A stretch of 64,000 nt of DNA from Novosphingobium sp. (GTDB taxonomy: Bacteria; Pseudomonadota; Alphaproteobacteria; Sphingomonadales; Sphingomonadaceae): positions 310,001 to 374,000 of the forward strand of contig JACKKY010000001.1 of NCBI GenBank assembly GCA_024236175.1, given 5' to 3'. The notes under the pieces were generated by a model. It was not told the origin of the DNA, ran no database searches, and worked only from the letters and a program-made list of their open reading frames with translations. Each line of letters starts with the position of its first letter. Within the stretch, counting starts at the first letter, position 1. The position numbers were made by a program, and so were the translations under genes. Below, in pieces: positions 52,600 through 61,883 of the stretch.

Positions 52600-53514
52600 A
52601 TGATCGTTAACAACAGCACCAGCGCCTTCTACGATCGCTCGATCCTGGGCATGACCGACTTGCGCAAGCAGGCGGAATCGCTCCAGCAGCAGCTTGATCA
52701 CGGACAGCGACTCACACGCTCCTCGGACGATCCGGTGGCGGCGTCGCGGCTGCGCATGCTTTCGCGAGTCGACCTGGTCTCGAACATCGACAAGACCAAT
52801 GCCGAGCGCGCCAATTCGGACCTGACGCTTGCGGATACGGCGATGACGTCGTTCGCGGACTACATCAACCGCATCAAGGAACTCGCCCTGCAAGCGGGCA
52901 ACGAGACACTGACCGACGCACAACGCGCATCGCTTGGCGTCGAAATTTCGAACCTGCACGATGACCTTGTGGTCCTGGCCAACTCGCGAGATTCGACCGG
53001 CCATGCCCTGTTCGGCGGACAGGCAGGCGGGGACGCCTACACGATCGATGGTTCCGGCAACGCCGTCTACATCGGCACCGCCACATCGGGAGACCTGCCG
53101 CTGGGTGACGGCCAGACCGTCACTCGCAGCCTGACAGGACCGGAGTTCCTCAATTTCGACCTTGGCGGCTCACCCACAGGTCTGCTGCCCATCGTCAAGG
53201 CGCTCGGAGAGGCGCTGCAAGGCGGCGTGCCCGACCCCGCCGCGGCCGCGCGCGATTCGCTGGCTGGGCTAACGGCTGCGCACGACGCAGTCATTTCCGG
53301 GCAGACTCTCGTCGGCGCAAGGCTTTCCTGGATCGACATGACGACCGAGCGTCGGATCGACATGTCCGAGCTGCGGGCAACGGAGCAGTCGAACATCGGC
53401 GGCACCGATATCGCAGAAACCATCGCCCGCTTGCAGGAACTCTCCCTCGTACTCGAAGCGAGCCAGGCAAGTTTCGCCAAGCTCGCCCAACTGACCCTGT
53501 TCAACCAGGTGTGA
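52600..53514 (+). CDS. flgL: Hook-filament junction protein FlgL
   Basis: 304 residues. The N-terminal LTRSSDDPVAASRLRMLSRVD and the C-terminal ETIARLQELSLVLEASQASFAKLAQLTLF are flagellin-like helices of FlgL. It caps FlgK and accepts the filament. Ribosome binding site TGAGG ahead. Confidence 0.93.
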   Translation: MIVNNSTSAFYDRSILGMTDLRKQAESLQQQLDHGQRLTRSSDDPVAASRLRMLSRVDLVSNIDKTNAERANSDLTLADTAMTSFADYINRIKELALQAGNETLTDAQRASLGVEISNLHDDLVVLANSRDSTGHALFGGQAGGDAYTIDGSGNAVYIGTATSGDLPLGDGQTVTRSLTGPEFLNFDLGGSPTGLLPIVKALGEALQGGVPDPAAAARDSLAGLTAAHDAVISGQTLVGARLSWIDMTTERRIDMSELRATEQSNIGGTDIAETIARLQELSLVLEASQASFAKLAQLTLFNQV

Positions 53515-53549
53515 TGAGCAGACCAAAAGAATTCTAGGAGACTCTTCCC

Positions 53550-54413
53550 ATGTATGCTGCCATCGGTGTCGTAGTCCTGATCGTCATGGTCTTTGGCGGG
53601 TTCGCCCTTACTGGCGGCGCGCTGGGCCCTGTGATGCACGCGATCCCGCACGAGATGCTGATCATCGGCGGCGCTGCCGTCGGCGCGATCATCACCGGCA
53701 ACTCCATGCACGAGCTGAAGGCTCTGGGTGGATGCCTAGCGAAGATCTTCAAGGGGCCCCAGCACAACAAGCAGGACCATATCGATGCGATCATTCTTAC
53801 CACGCGGCTGATGAAGCTGCTGCGCACCGAAGGACCTGTGGCTCTGGAAAGCCACGTCATGGAACCGGAAAGTTCCACGATCTTCGCGGAATTTCCCCGC
53901 CTGCTTGCAAACAAGCCGCTGACCGCCCTCATCTGCGACACGCTTACGCTCATCGTCGTGTCCTCCGGCACGCTGGAAGTCCACGCAGTCGAAGAGGTGA
54001 TGGACAATGCGATGAAGACGCATTTCCACGAGATCTACGAGCCGCAGCATTCCCTCCAGAACCTGGCGGACGCGCTTCCTGCGTTGGGCATCGTCGCCGC
54101 GGTCCTCGGCGTTGTGAAGACCATGGGCTCGATCGATGAACCCCCTTCCGTGCTCGGTGGCATGATCGGATCCGCGCTTGTCGGTACCTTCCTTGGCGTG
54201 TTGCTGGCCTACGGTATCGTCTCTCCGATGGCCGGCCGCCTGAAGCAGATTCTGCAGCATGACGAACAGATCTTTCACGCCGTAAAGCAGGTCGTCATCG
54301 CATCGCTGCACGGCTGGCCGCAGCCGCTGGTGGTCGAATCGGCACGCTCCGGCCTCGGCCATTCCTTCCGGCCCGGCCTTTCCGAGATGCTCGACGCCCT
54401 AAGGAGCCGCTGA
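53550..54413 (+). CDS. motA: Flagellar stator protein MotA
   Basis: 287 residues and four membrane helices. The PALGIVAAVLGVVKTMGS and GSALVGTFLGVLLAYGIVSPMAGRL blocks are the proton-channel helices. It forms the stator with MotB, which starts 1 nt after its stop. CTAGGAGAC precedes the start. Confidence 0.97.
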   Translation: MYAAIGVVVLIVMVFGGFALTGGALGPVMHAIPHEMLIIGGAAVGAIITGNSMHELKALGGCLAKIFKGPQHNKQDHIDAIILTTRLMKLLRTEGPVALESHVMEPESSTIFAEFPRLLANKPLTALICDTLTLIVVSSGTLEVHAVEEVMDNAMKTHFHEIYEPQHSLQNLADALPALGIVAAVLGVVKTMGSIDEPPSVLGGMIGSALVGTFLGVLLAYGIVSPMAGRLKQILQHDEQIFHAVKQVVIASLHGWPQPLVVESARSGLGHSFRPGLSEMLDALRSR

Positions 54414-54414
54414 G

Positions 54415-55254
54415 ATGGCGGCAAAGAAGCAGCGGGGCAAGAACGAGCCGCCTCCGCCAATCATCGTCAAGAAGATTACCGTCGTCGAGGGTGGACACCA
54501 CGGCGGCGCCTGGAAGGTCGCATATGCCGACTTCGTGACGGCGATGATGGCCTTCTTCCTGTTGCTGTGGCTGCTTGGAGCGACCACCGAGGACCAGAGA
54601 AAGGGTCTCGCCGACTATTTCACGCCGACTCTCGTCAAGATGAAACAGGAGAGCGCCGGTTCCGACGGACTGCTCGGCGGCTCCTCCCTGACGGATGCCG
54701 ACAACTACCCGCACAAGGCCGCGCAAACCGGCACGAAGGCCATCACCATCCCCAGGGACGCCACCGGCGGGCCGAAGGAAGGTTCCGGCCGTATCAATCG
54801 TGTGCAGCATTTCAGGCAACGCCTGGAACAAAAACTCCAGTCCACCGAACAATTGCGCAGGCTGGCGCGGCAGGTGCGGCTGGTCGACACGACAGAGGGC
54901 ATCCGTATCGACCTTGTCGACAACGCGGACTTCTCGATGTTCCGCCTCGGCACCACGGTACTGACGCCCGATGCCAGCAATCTGCTCGATGCGATCTCCG
55001 AGGTAGTCGATGGCGAAGACACCGGCCTGACGATTCGCGGACACACCGACGCGCTGCCCTGGCGCTCCGGAGCAGGTAACAACTGGTCGCTGTCCGCGGG
55101 GCGTGCCGAAGCGACGCGCCAGGCGCTCATCCGCGACGGCATCAGCCAGAAGCGCTTCCGCCGCATCGAGGGCGTCGCCGACCGCGAGCCCCTGATTTCG
55201 GACAATCCGCAGGACCCCAGAAACCGCCGGATTTCCATCGTGGTCATGGACTGA
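54415..55254 (+). CDS. motB: Flagellar stator protein MotB
   Basis: 279 residues. The single helix with the proton-binding Asp is in WKVAYADFVTAMMAFFLLLWLL (Asp39). The C-terminal OmpA-like domain (LTIRGHTDALP, then NWSLSAGRAEATRQAL) binds peptidoglycan. It is coupled to motA. It is the full-size MotB, unlike the short protein at 44319. Confidence 0.97.
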   Translation: MAAKKQRGKNEPPPPIIVKKITVVEGGHHGGAWKVAYADFVTAMMAFFLLLWLLGATTEDQRKGLADYFTPTLVKMKQESAGSDGLLGGSSLTDADNYPHKAAQTGTKAITIPRDATGGPKEGSGRINRVQHFRQRLEQKLQSTEQLRRLARQVRLVDTTEGIRIDLVDNADFSMFRLGTTVLTPDASNLLDAISEVVDGEDTGLTIRGHTDALPWRSGAGNNWSLSAGRAEATRQALIRDGISQKRFRRIEGVADREPLISDNPQDPRNRRISIVVMD

Positions 55255-55262
55255 GGAAGTCC

Positions 55263-55282
55263 CGGCCACCACCAGGTGGCCG
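55263..55282 (+). terminator. Hairpin after motB
   Basis: CGGCCACC (55263-55270) and GGTGGCCG (55275-55282) are perfect 8-bp arms with a 4-nt loop, 9 bp after the motB stop. A CCTTTTCC follows. Probably ends the flgB-motB transcript. The remaining gap to 55454 shows no gene. Confidence 0.55.
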
Positions 55283-55454
55283 CCGGCTGACCTTTTCCAC
55301 CACAGACGCCGGTCGGTCTTTCGGTGGCGGAAAGCGCCGGCGCGCCGCCGTTGCCTGAGCGCGGCGGATTCCAATTGTCATCGCGGGCTCGAAGGAACAT
55401 CATGCTCCCCGGGAGCCGATCCGGCCGTACGAGCCGGGCTACCGGGAGAGGACG

Positions 55455-56657
55455 ATGGACTTCGGACTATTCGACGCGGACCAGCACTACTACGAGTCGG
55501 AAGACTGCCTGACCCGCTATGCCAGCAAACGCATGCAGGCCATGAAATCGGTGCGTTGGCTCACCGAAGGAGACGGCAAGCGACGGCGGCTTGTCATTGC
55601 CGACAGGCTCACGACCGTAATCGGCAATCCGACGTTCGATCCCGTTGCCAAGCCAGGGGCCTTTCACGAAACGCTCAAGCAGTTGCAGGCAGGCGAAGAC
55701 CGAACCAACACGGCTTCGGCCTACGGCGAACTCGTCCCCATCGACCCATGCTACCGCGACAGGGACGTCCGCCTCAAACGCATGGACGAACAGGGCGTAG
55801 AGCGCGCTTTGCTGTTCCCGACCCTTGGCGTCACACTGGAGGGCTATGCCGATCACGATCCGGAACTGCTGTACGATCTGATGCACGCCTTCAACCGCTG
55901 GCTCGAGGACGACTGGGGCTTTGCCTACCAGGACCGGATCTACGCGGTGCCGTACATCCCGATGATGGAGGTGGAACGATCGGTCGCCGAACTGGAGTGG
56001 CTGCTCCGGCAAGGCGCGCGGGCGATTACACTTCGCCCCGGCCCCGCATACGGACGCTCCCCGGCCGATCCCTATTTCGATCCCTTCTGGGCCAGGGTCA
56101 ACGAAGCTGGCATTCTGGTGACATACCACGCCTATGAAGGGCCCTCGCTGCAAAGCCGTGCCTTCCGTGATCTGTGGGCGGCGCCATCCCAGGCCCGGCG
56201 CATGGAAGACATCATCCTGGAGCGGGCGATCGCCTCGAGCGACGTCCAGGCGATGGAGACTTTCGTCGCACTGGTGCTGCACAATTTATTCGGACGGTTT
56301 CCGAACATCCGGGTAGCGGCGGTCGAACTCGGTTCGGGATGGGTACCGTTCGCGCTCAGCCGCCTCGACCATGCGGGCGGCCTTCTGAGCAGGCAGATAA
56401 AGGCTTTCGGCACCACTCTCGACGATCTGCCTTCGGAGATCTTCAAGCGACACATCTGGGTCTCTCCCTGGCCCGAAGAGAACGTGCCGGGCCTGGCCGG
56501 GCTGATCGGCGTGGACCGGGTGATCATGGGGTCGGACTGGCCGCATGCCGAGGGCAACGTCCGGCCGGGCGACTATGCTGACGGGCTAACGGGTCTGGAT
56601 GCGGCCGGCCAACGCCGGATCATGCGGGAGAATGCGCTGGAACTGGTCACACAATGA
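55455..56657 (+). CDS. Amidohydrolase family 2 (ACMSD-like) protein
   Basis: 400 residues. The TIM-barrel start DADQHYYES stands for the DxHxH-type metal site, and the ending GSDWPHAEG with Asp and His is typical of amidohydrolase 2 proteins (metal-dependent decarboxylases and hydrolases). It heads a three-gene CoA unit: its stop overlaps the CoA ligase start by ATGA. Substrate is unknown. No flagellar role is apparent. Confidence 0.88.
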   Translation: MDFGLFDADQHYYESEDCLTRYASKRMQAMKSVRWLTEGDGKRRRLVIADRLTTVIGNPTFDPVAKPGAFHETLKQLQAGEDRTNTASAYGELVPIDPCYRDRDVRLKRMDEQGVERALLFPTLGVTLEGYADHDPELLYDLMHAFNRWLEDDWGFAYQDRIYAVPYIPMMEVERSVAELEWLLRQGARAITLRPGPAYGRSPADPYFDPFWARVNEAGILVTYHAYEGPSLQSRAFRDLWAAPSQARRMEDIILERAIASSDVQAMETFVALVLHNLFGRFPNIRVAAVELGSGWVPFALSRLDHAGGLLSRQIKAFGTTLDDLPSEIFKRHIWVSPWPEENVPGLAGLIGVDRVIMGSDWPHAEGNVRPGDYADGLTGLDAAGQRRIMRENALELVTQ

Positions 56658-58147
56658 CGACAGAACCCAAGGGGCCGGCGATGGCAGAGGAAGACGACAC
56701 ATTGTTCGTGCTGGGTGAACAGCGCGTCACCCGCGCCCAGTTCGATGACCGCGTGCTCAAGGCGCAGTCGATCCTGTCCGAAAAGGGAATAGGCCGCGGT
56801 GACCGGATCGGCATCGCGTTCCGCAACCGCCCGCAATTTTACGAACTGATGGCTGCTGCGACCGCGCTGGGTGCGACGACGGTTCCGATCGCATGGCGGC
56901 TGAAGCGCGACGAGGTCCGCTATCTGGTTCAGAATTCCGGCGTCAAGCTGGTGTTCTTCGATGCTGACAGCGCCGCGCAGATGGAAGGCGTCGCTGGCGT
57001 CTCTCTTGACGAATACGAAAGCGAACTGACCTCCGCCCATCCTGCGACGACAGGTTCGGTCCCGACAGGGTTCGACATGCACCTCTATTCGTCCGGCACC
57101 ACGGGCAAGCCCAAGGCGATCGAGCGCGAGCCTGTGCCTGAGGCCGTGATGGCAAAGGCCGCTCCGGGCCGCAACGGCCTGCTGGACATGCTGGGCGTCG
57201 GCGAGCCGGGAGAAGTCCACCTGATCTGCGGGCCGCTCTATCATTCACAGCCGATCGGCTTCGGAGCTTCAGCCCTGGCGGCGAGCCATCGCGTGGTGAT
57301 GATGGAAGGCGGCTTCGATGCCGAGGAATGCCTGAGGGTGATAGACCGTGAGAAAGTCACCTGGCTCACCTGCGTACCGACGCACCTCATCCGGATCATG
57401 GCGCTGCCCGAAGAGACACGCGCGAAGTACGATGTCGGCTCGATCAAGGCGATCCTGCATTCGGCGGCGCCCTGCCCGCGAGACGTAAAGGCAGCGGCGA
57501 TGGACTACTTCCCGCGCGACAGCATCTGGGAAGTCTATGGCGGCACCGAAGGCGCCATGGCGATGATCTCACCCGCCGAATGGCGCGAGAAACCGGGCAG
57601 CGTCGGGCGCGCCTTCCCGCCCGGCACCGAGCTGCGCATCATGGACGAGCGGGGCAACGTCCTGCCGCCCGGCGAAACCGGCCTCGTCTACTCGCGCGCG
57701 ATAATGAAGTTCCGCTACAAGGACGCCGAGCAGCTCGACAGCGAGACCTGGAGCGGCGATTTCTTCACCCTCGGCGACATGGGCTACCTGGACGAGGACG
57801 GATATCTTTTTCTCACCGACCGCAAGAAGGACATGGTGATCAGCGGCGGAGCCAACATCTACCCCGCCGAGATAGAGGCAACGCTGTTCAATCACCCGGC
57901 GGTTGGCGATGCGGCGGTGATCGGTGTCCCCGACGACCATTGGGGCGAACGGGTGAAAGCGATCATCGAACCGCGCGCGCAGGTAACCGAGAGAGAAATC
58001 ATAGATTTCTGCCGAAACAATCTTGCGCATTACAAATGCCCGGCCTCGGTCGATTTCGTCGACAAGCTGCCGCGCGATCCGAACGGCAAGATCCGCAAGC
58101 GCGAACTGCGCAAAGAATATTGGCAAGGCGCAGGACGGGCGATCTGA
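56654..58147 (+). CDS. Acyl-CoA synthetase / AMP-dependent CoA ligase
   Basis: 497 residues of the ANL family. The phosphate loop YSSGTTGKPKA, the VYGGTEGAM block, GDMGYLDEDGY with the hinge, and the C-terminal Lys in PNGKIRKREL are present. It activates a carboxylic acid as the CoA thioester. Starts at 56654 (ATGA with the amidohydrolase); an ATG at 56681 is an alternative. Followed 2 nt later by a crotonase. Confidence 0.92.
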   Translation: MTTEPKGPAMAEEDDTLFVLGEQRVTRAQFDDRVLKAQSILSEKGIGRGDRIGIAFRNRPQFYELMAAATALGATTVPIAWRLKRDEVRYLVQNSGVKLVFFDADSAAQMEGVAGVSLDEYESELTSAHPATTGSVPTGFDMHLYSSGTTGKPKAIEREPVPEAVMAKAAPGRNGLLDMLGVGEPGEVHLICGPLYHSQPIGFGASALAASHRVVMMEGGFDAEECLRVIDREKVTWLTCVPTHLIRIMALPEETRAKYDVGSIKAILHSAAPCPRDVKAAAMDYFPRDSIWEVYGGTEGAMAMISPAEWREKPGSVGRAFPPGTELRIMDERGNVLPPGETGLVYSRAIMKFRYKDAEQLDSETWSGDFFTLGDMGYLDEDGYLFLTDRKKDMVISGGANIYPAEIEATLFNHPAVGDAAVIGVPDDHWGERVKAIIEPRAQVTEREIIDFCRNNLAHYKCPASVDFVDKLPRDPNGKIRKRELRKEYWQGAGRAI

Positions 58148-58149
58148 TC

Positions 58150-58998
58150 ATGGCTTACGAAACGATCCTCGTTGAGAACGATCAGGGAATCGTCCGGATA
58201 ACCCTCAACCGGCCGGAGAAGAGGAACGCCATTTCCCAGGCCATGCGGGCCGAGCTTATCGAGGCGGTCGAGACGGCGGGTCGTGATCCAAATGCCGGCG
58301 TCGTCGTGATCCGCGGTGCGGGAACAGGCTTCAGCTCCGGCTACGACGTTTCGTCGGGAAGCGAGACCGGCGATGGCACCGCGATGTCCCTGCCCCGCCG
58401 CGCGCTCGAAACCGCGGAGATGGCGCGCGGCTGGTCGAGAATCTGGGATGCGCCGATAACGGTGATCGCACAGCTGCATGGCTACTGCCTTGCGGGCGGC
58501 ACCGACCTTGCGCTCAATTGCGACCTCGTGCTCACCGCCGAGGATGCGACCATCGGCTTTCCGGCGCTGCGGATGGGCGGAACGCCCCCAACCTCGATGT
58601 GGATCTACAATGTCGGCCCGCAATGGGCGAAACGGCTCCTGATCACGGGAGATACGTTTACCGGGCGGCTGGCAGAGCGGATCGGCTTCGCGCTCGAGGC
58701 TGCGCCAGCCGATATGCTGGAAGAGCGCGTGACATTCCTGGCCCGGCGGATCGTCGCGATGGGCCGCGATATCGCGGGCATCAACAAGTATGTCATCAAT
58801 CGCGGGCTGGAGCTGATGGGACGCACTGCGTTGCAGAACATCGCCGCGCCGTTCGATGCGATCGCCAATCAGGCTCCGGAAATGGCCGCGTTCGTGCAAC
58901 GGGCGCGGGAGATCGGCCTTGGCGCAGCATTCAAGGAACGCGATGCACCGTTTGCCGAGGGTGTGCCGCTCGACGTGCCCGAGCGGGATCGGCAGTAA
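58150..58998 (+). CDS. Crotonase-fold protein lacking both catalytic glutamates
   Basis: 282 residues. The fold is clear (LNRPEKRNAIS, FSSGYDV, GYCLAGG). The first catalytic Glu position reads Asp (GGTDLALNCD versus GGCELAMMCD) and the second reads Ala (GFPALRMG versus GQPEILLG). So ordinary enoyl-CoA hydration is unlikely, while isomerase, hydrolase or C-C-cleaving activity remains open. It is coupled to the CoA ligase before it. Confidence 0.85.
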   Translation: MAYETILVENDQGIVRITLNRPEKRNAISQAMRAELIEAVETAGRDPNAGVVVIRGAGTGFSSGYDVSSGSETGDGTAMSLPRRALETAEMARGWSRIWDAPITVIAQLHGYCLAGGTDLALNCDLVLTAEDATIGFPALRMGGTPPTSMWIYNVGPQWAKRLLITGDTFTGRLAERIGFALEAAPADMLEERVTFLARRIVAMGRDIAGINKYVINRGLELMGRTALQNIAAPFDAIANQAPEMAAFVQRAREIGLGAAFKERDAPFAEGVPLDVPERDRQ

Positions 58999-59089
58999 CC
59001 CCGAACTCGGCCGATATCTTTGGTTGAGACCACGCTCTCACTGTTAACTTCTGGCCAGGTCCTGGCGTCGATTCCCACGCGGGACATTC

Positions 59090-59126
59090 AACAAAGAGAA
59101 CCCGGCGGTTCCGAAGAACCACCGGG
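59090..59126 (-). terminator. Rho-independent terminator of the flagellin gene
   Basis: On the minus strand a hairpin (CCCGGTGGTTC / GAACCGCCGGG, TTCG loop, one mismatch) at 59101-59126 is followed by TTCTCTTTGTT. It lies about 40 bp after the flagellin stop. The T-rich tail makes this a good terminator. Confidence 0.8.
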
Positions 59127-59167
59127 CAGAAGTGTAGTAGGGGTTTTCTTGAAACTTCTGCGATCGC

Positions 59168-59992
59168 TTACCGAAGCAGCGAAAGCACGTTCTGCGCGGA
59201 CTGGTTGGCCTGCGCGATCATCGCCGTCGAAGCCTGGCTCAGGATCTGGGCCTTGGCCATCGCGGTCGTTTCCGTCGAATAGTCGGTGTCCTCGATACGC
59301 GAACGCGCATCGGACAGGTTCGTGACGTTGTTGGTCAGGCTGTTCACCGCCGATTCCAGACGGCTCATGCCGGCACCCAGCGAAGCGCGGGTCGTGTTGA
59401 CCGAGTCCAGGGCGGAGTCGACATTGTCGATCGTCGTGCCGGCAAGGGTAGTCGTCGTGACGTCAAGCGCGGTGGAAGTGAGATCGGTTCCGTCGATGCC
59501 GGTGATGGTCAGGTCGACCGTGTCGGCAGCTTCGGCGCCAGCCTGGATCGTGACGGTGACGTCGGTACCCGAAGTCGTGCTGAACAGCGACACGCCGTTG
59601 AATGTGGTGTTGCTCAGAACGCTGCTGATCTGCGCCTGCAGCTGGTCAACTTCGGTCTGGAGGTTGTTGCGGTCGGTCGCGCTGTAGGTGCCCGACTTCG
59701 ACTGGACGGCCAGCTCGCGAACACGCTGCAGCATGTTGGTGACTTCACCCAGCGCGCCTTCAGCGGTCTGGGCAAGGCTGATGCCGTCATTGGCGTTGCG
59801 GATGGCCTGGCTCATGCCGCGAACCTGCGCGGTCATGGTGCTGGCGATCGCGAGACCGGCGGCGTCGTCCTTCGCGCTGTTGATGCGCTTGCCGGTGGCC
59901 AGACGCTCCATCGCGCTTCCGAGCATCTTGTCAGCGGAGTTCGCGGCGTTGGATGCCTTGATCGCGCTGATGTTGGTGTTGATAACTGCCAT
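59168..59992 (-). CDS. fliC: Flagellin
   Basis: 274 residues, a small flagellin with almost only the D0/D1 helices. N-terminal AVINTNISAIKASNAANSA and C-terminal AKAQILSQASTAMIAQANQSAQNVLSLLR are canonical, with a short Thr/Val-rich D2-like segment in the middle (about 120-200). GGGAG lies 6 nt before the ATG. Transcribed divergently from the sigma-54 regulator. I did not find a convincing sigma-28 or sigma-54 site in the 233-bp gap. Confidence 0.97.
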   Translation of the reverse strand: MAVINTNISAIKASNAANSADKMLGSAMERLATGKRINSAKDDAAGLAIASTMTAQVRGMSQAIRNANDGISLAQTAEGALGEVTNMLQRVRELAVQSKSGTYSATDRNNLQTEVDQLQAQISSVLSNTTFNGVSLFSTTSGTDVTVTIQAGAEAADTVDLTITGIDGTDLTSTALDVTTTTLAGTTIDNVDSALDSVNTTRASLGAGMSRLESAVNSLTNNVTNLSDARSRIEDTDYSTETTAMAKAQILSQASTAMIAQANQSAQNVLSLLR

Positions 59993-60225
59993 AACTAACT
60001 CCCGTGAATAGTCCCTCAGAAGGAGGCTGACCGGACGAGACCCGGATCGGCTCCCGGGAAGAAGAGCGTCAGTTGGCGGAAAAATTTAAGTGGGCGGGAA
60101 ACACCCTTCGCACCCGGCTCGGGCACCCACGCCAGGACCTGCGTAAAACTACGGAGCCTTAAATTACCGGTCCGTTTGCCGTTTACGCGCAAAACACCCT
60201 TATCAAGGATGGTTAACGCGGGGGT
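59993..60225. other. Divergent regulatory gap between flagellin and the sigma-54 activator
   Basis: The 233 bp contain the flagellin ribosome binding site and AT-rich patches near 60090 and 60160. Neither GG-N10-GC nor TAAA-N15-GCCGATAA is a clean match on either strand. GGGGT precedes the activator ATG. Confidence 0.4.
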
Positions 60226-61506
60226 ATGAAAATGAACGTACTGGAAATGGGCGAAGGGGTAATAAAAAACCACGCTCCACTTATTCAGCGCGTCAGCACC
60301 ATAGCCGACTCCCTTTTCCGGGGGGCGAACATAGTCCTGCGGGATGCCGCGGACACCTCGCCTCTCCCTCCGCGGGCCCGTGTCGTAACGCTGGCCCGGG
60401 GCGACGAGCCCCAGCTGCTCCGCAACGGCCCCAACCATGTGACCATCACGTATCGCGACCCGAACAGCGAAAGCGCGTTGAGCAAGGTGATCGCGGCCAT
60501 GGCCCGGCCGGAGGATCCGCTTGCCGCCGATCCCGAAAGTCTTTCAATCTTTGCGCTGGGCGACCGGCTGGCTGCGAGCGATATCCCGGTTCTGATCAAC
60601 GGCCCGACGGGCACCGGCAAGGAGGTCCTCGCCCGCTTCATCCATGCCCGTAGCGACCGTCGCGACGCCCCCTTCGTCGCGGTGAACTGCGCTGCCATGC
60701 CCGACACCATGCTCGAGGCCATGCTCTTCGGACACCAGAAGGGCGCGTTCACTGGCGCTACCCAGTCGAACGAGGGTTTTTTCCGTGCCGCCGACGGCGG
60801 AACGCTGCTGCTCGACGAAATCGCGGAAATGCCGCTCGGCCTCCAGGCGAAGCTGCTGCGCGCGCTTCAGGAAGGGGAAGTGGTTCCGATCGGCTCGACG
60901 AAGGCAGTCAAGGTAGACGTGCGGGTGATTGCCTGTGCCAACCGCGACCTTCCCACCGAAGTGGCCGAAGGCCGGTTCCGTGCCGACCTCTACTATCGCC
61001 TCAACGTCTTCCCGCTGATGACGCGGCCGCTTTGCGAACGCCCGGACGACATCGCTCCGCTGGCTTTCGCGCTGGCCATGCGTCACTCGACCGAGGACAG
61101 GCTTCCCTGGTTCACCGACGCCGCGATGGCGATGCTGAAACTGCACAGCTGGCCCGGCAATGTCCGCGAACTGGAAAACGTCATCCGCCGCGCCCTGCTG
61201 CTGGCGCATGGCAAGCCGGCAATCGAAGCCGAGCATATCATCTTCGACAGCCCGGCGCGGCTCGTTCAGTCTCAGCCGATGCCGAGCCATCCGGTCTCCG
61301 CCACCGTCGCCGAGCCCGCCGCTGGTCGCAAGCTTTCGAACATCGTCCAGATTTCCGAAGCCCGCGCAATCATGGAGACCCTGGAAGCTTGCGGTGGCAA
61401 CCGCGGTGAAGCGGCCCGCCAGCTTGGAATTTCCGAGCGCACTCTGCGCTATCGCCTCGCCTCCTTCCGGGAGGCCGGCCTTGCGGTTGCAGGAGGTAGA
61501 CGATGA
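60226..61506 (+). CDS. Sigma-54-dependent flagellar regulator without receiver domain
   Basis: 426 residues. After a short N-terminal region (1-100) without a receiver domain comes the AAA+ core: Walker A GPTGTGKE (126-133), the sigma-54 contact loop GAFTGA (173-178) and Walker B LLLDEI (194-199). A Fis-type HTH lies at about 385-415. It resembles FlbD/FleQ-type activators of early and middle flagellar genes and probably drives the sigma-54 promoter at 45581. Its stop overlaps fliE by ATGA. Confidence 0.9.
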   Translation: MKMNVLEMGEGVIKNHAPLIQRVSTIADSLFRGANIVLRDAADTSPLPPRARVVTLARGDEPQLLRNGPNHVTITYRDPNSESALSKVIAAMARPEDPLAADPESLSIFALGDRLAASDIPVLINGPTGTGKEVLARFIHARSDRRDAPFVAVNCAAMPDTMLEAMLFGHQKGAFTGATQSNEGFFRAADGGTLLLDEIAEMPLGLQAKLLRALQEGEVVPIGSTKAVKVDVRVIACANRDLPTEVAEGRFRADLYYRLNVFPLMTRPLCERPDDIAPLAFALAMRHSTEDRLPWFTDAAMAMLKLHSWPGNVRELENVIRRALLLAHGKPAIEAEHIIFDSPARLVQSQPMPSHPVSATVAEPAAGRKLSNIVQISEARAIMETLEACGGNRGEAARQLGISERTLRYRLASFREAGLAVAGGRR

Positions 61507-61880
61507 ACCCGGTAGGCGGAGCTGGCGGCGCGGCGAACATTCAGCAGATCATCGCGCTACGCCAGCAGATAATCGACAAGTCCCAGCTGCTCCAGCAGCT
61601 GCATGCGCCGCAGACGAATGCACCGGCAACGGAAGGCACCGCCGCGGTCGACAGCCCGGCCGACAATTTTGCCGGGGCCCTGAAATCGGCACTCGACGGC
61701 GTCAATGCGAGCCAGGCGAAGGCCGCCGATCTCAGCGACGCCTATCAGCGCGGCGAAGTTACCGATGTCGCCAAGGTGATGCTGGCGCGGCAGGAAGCAG
61801 GAGTTGCCTTCGAGGCCACGCTGCAGGTCCGCAACCGGCTGCTTTCTGCCTATCAGGAAATCATGCGGATGGGGGTTTGA
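61503..61880 (+). CDS. fliE: Hook-basal body protein FliE
   Basis: 125 residues. The DNFAGALKSALDGVNASQAKAADLSDAY block and the C-terminal VRNRLLSAYQEIMRMGV are FliE. It links the MS ring to the rod. Coupled to the activator by ATGA; fliF starts 3 nt after its stop. Confidence 0.93.
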   Translation: MNPVGGAGGAANIQQIIALRQQIIDKSQLLQQLHAPQTNAPATEGTAAVDSPADNFAGALKSALDGVNASQAKAADLSDAYQRGEVTDVAKVMLARQEAGVAFEATLQVRNRLLSAYQEIMRMGV

Positions 61881-61883
61881 TAG

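Noticed and set aside
59993..60225. Sigma-28 or sigma-54 promoter for flagellin
   Set aside because: Best candidates have wrong spacing (for example GG-N9-GC) and none is convincing.
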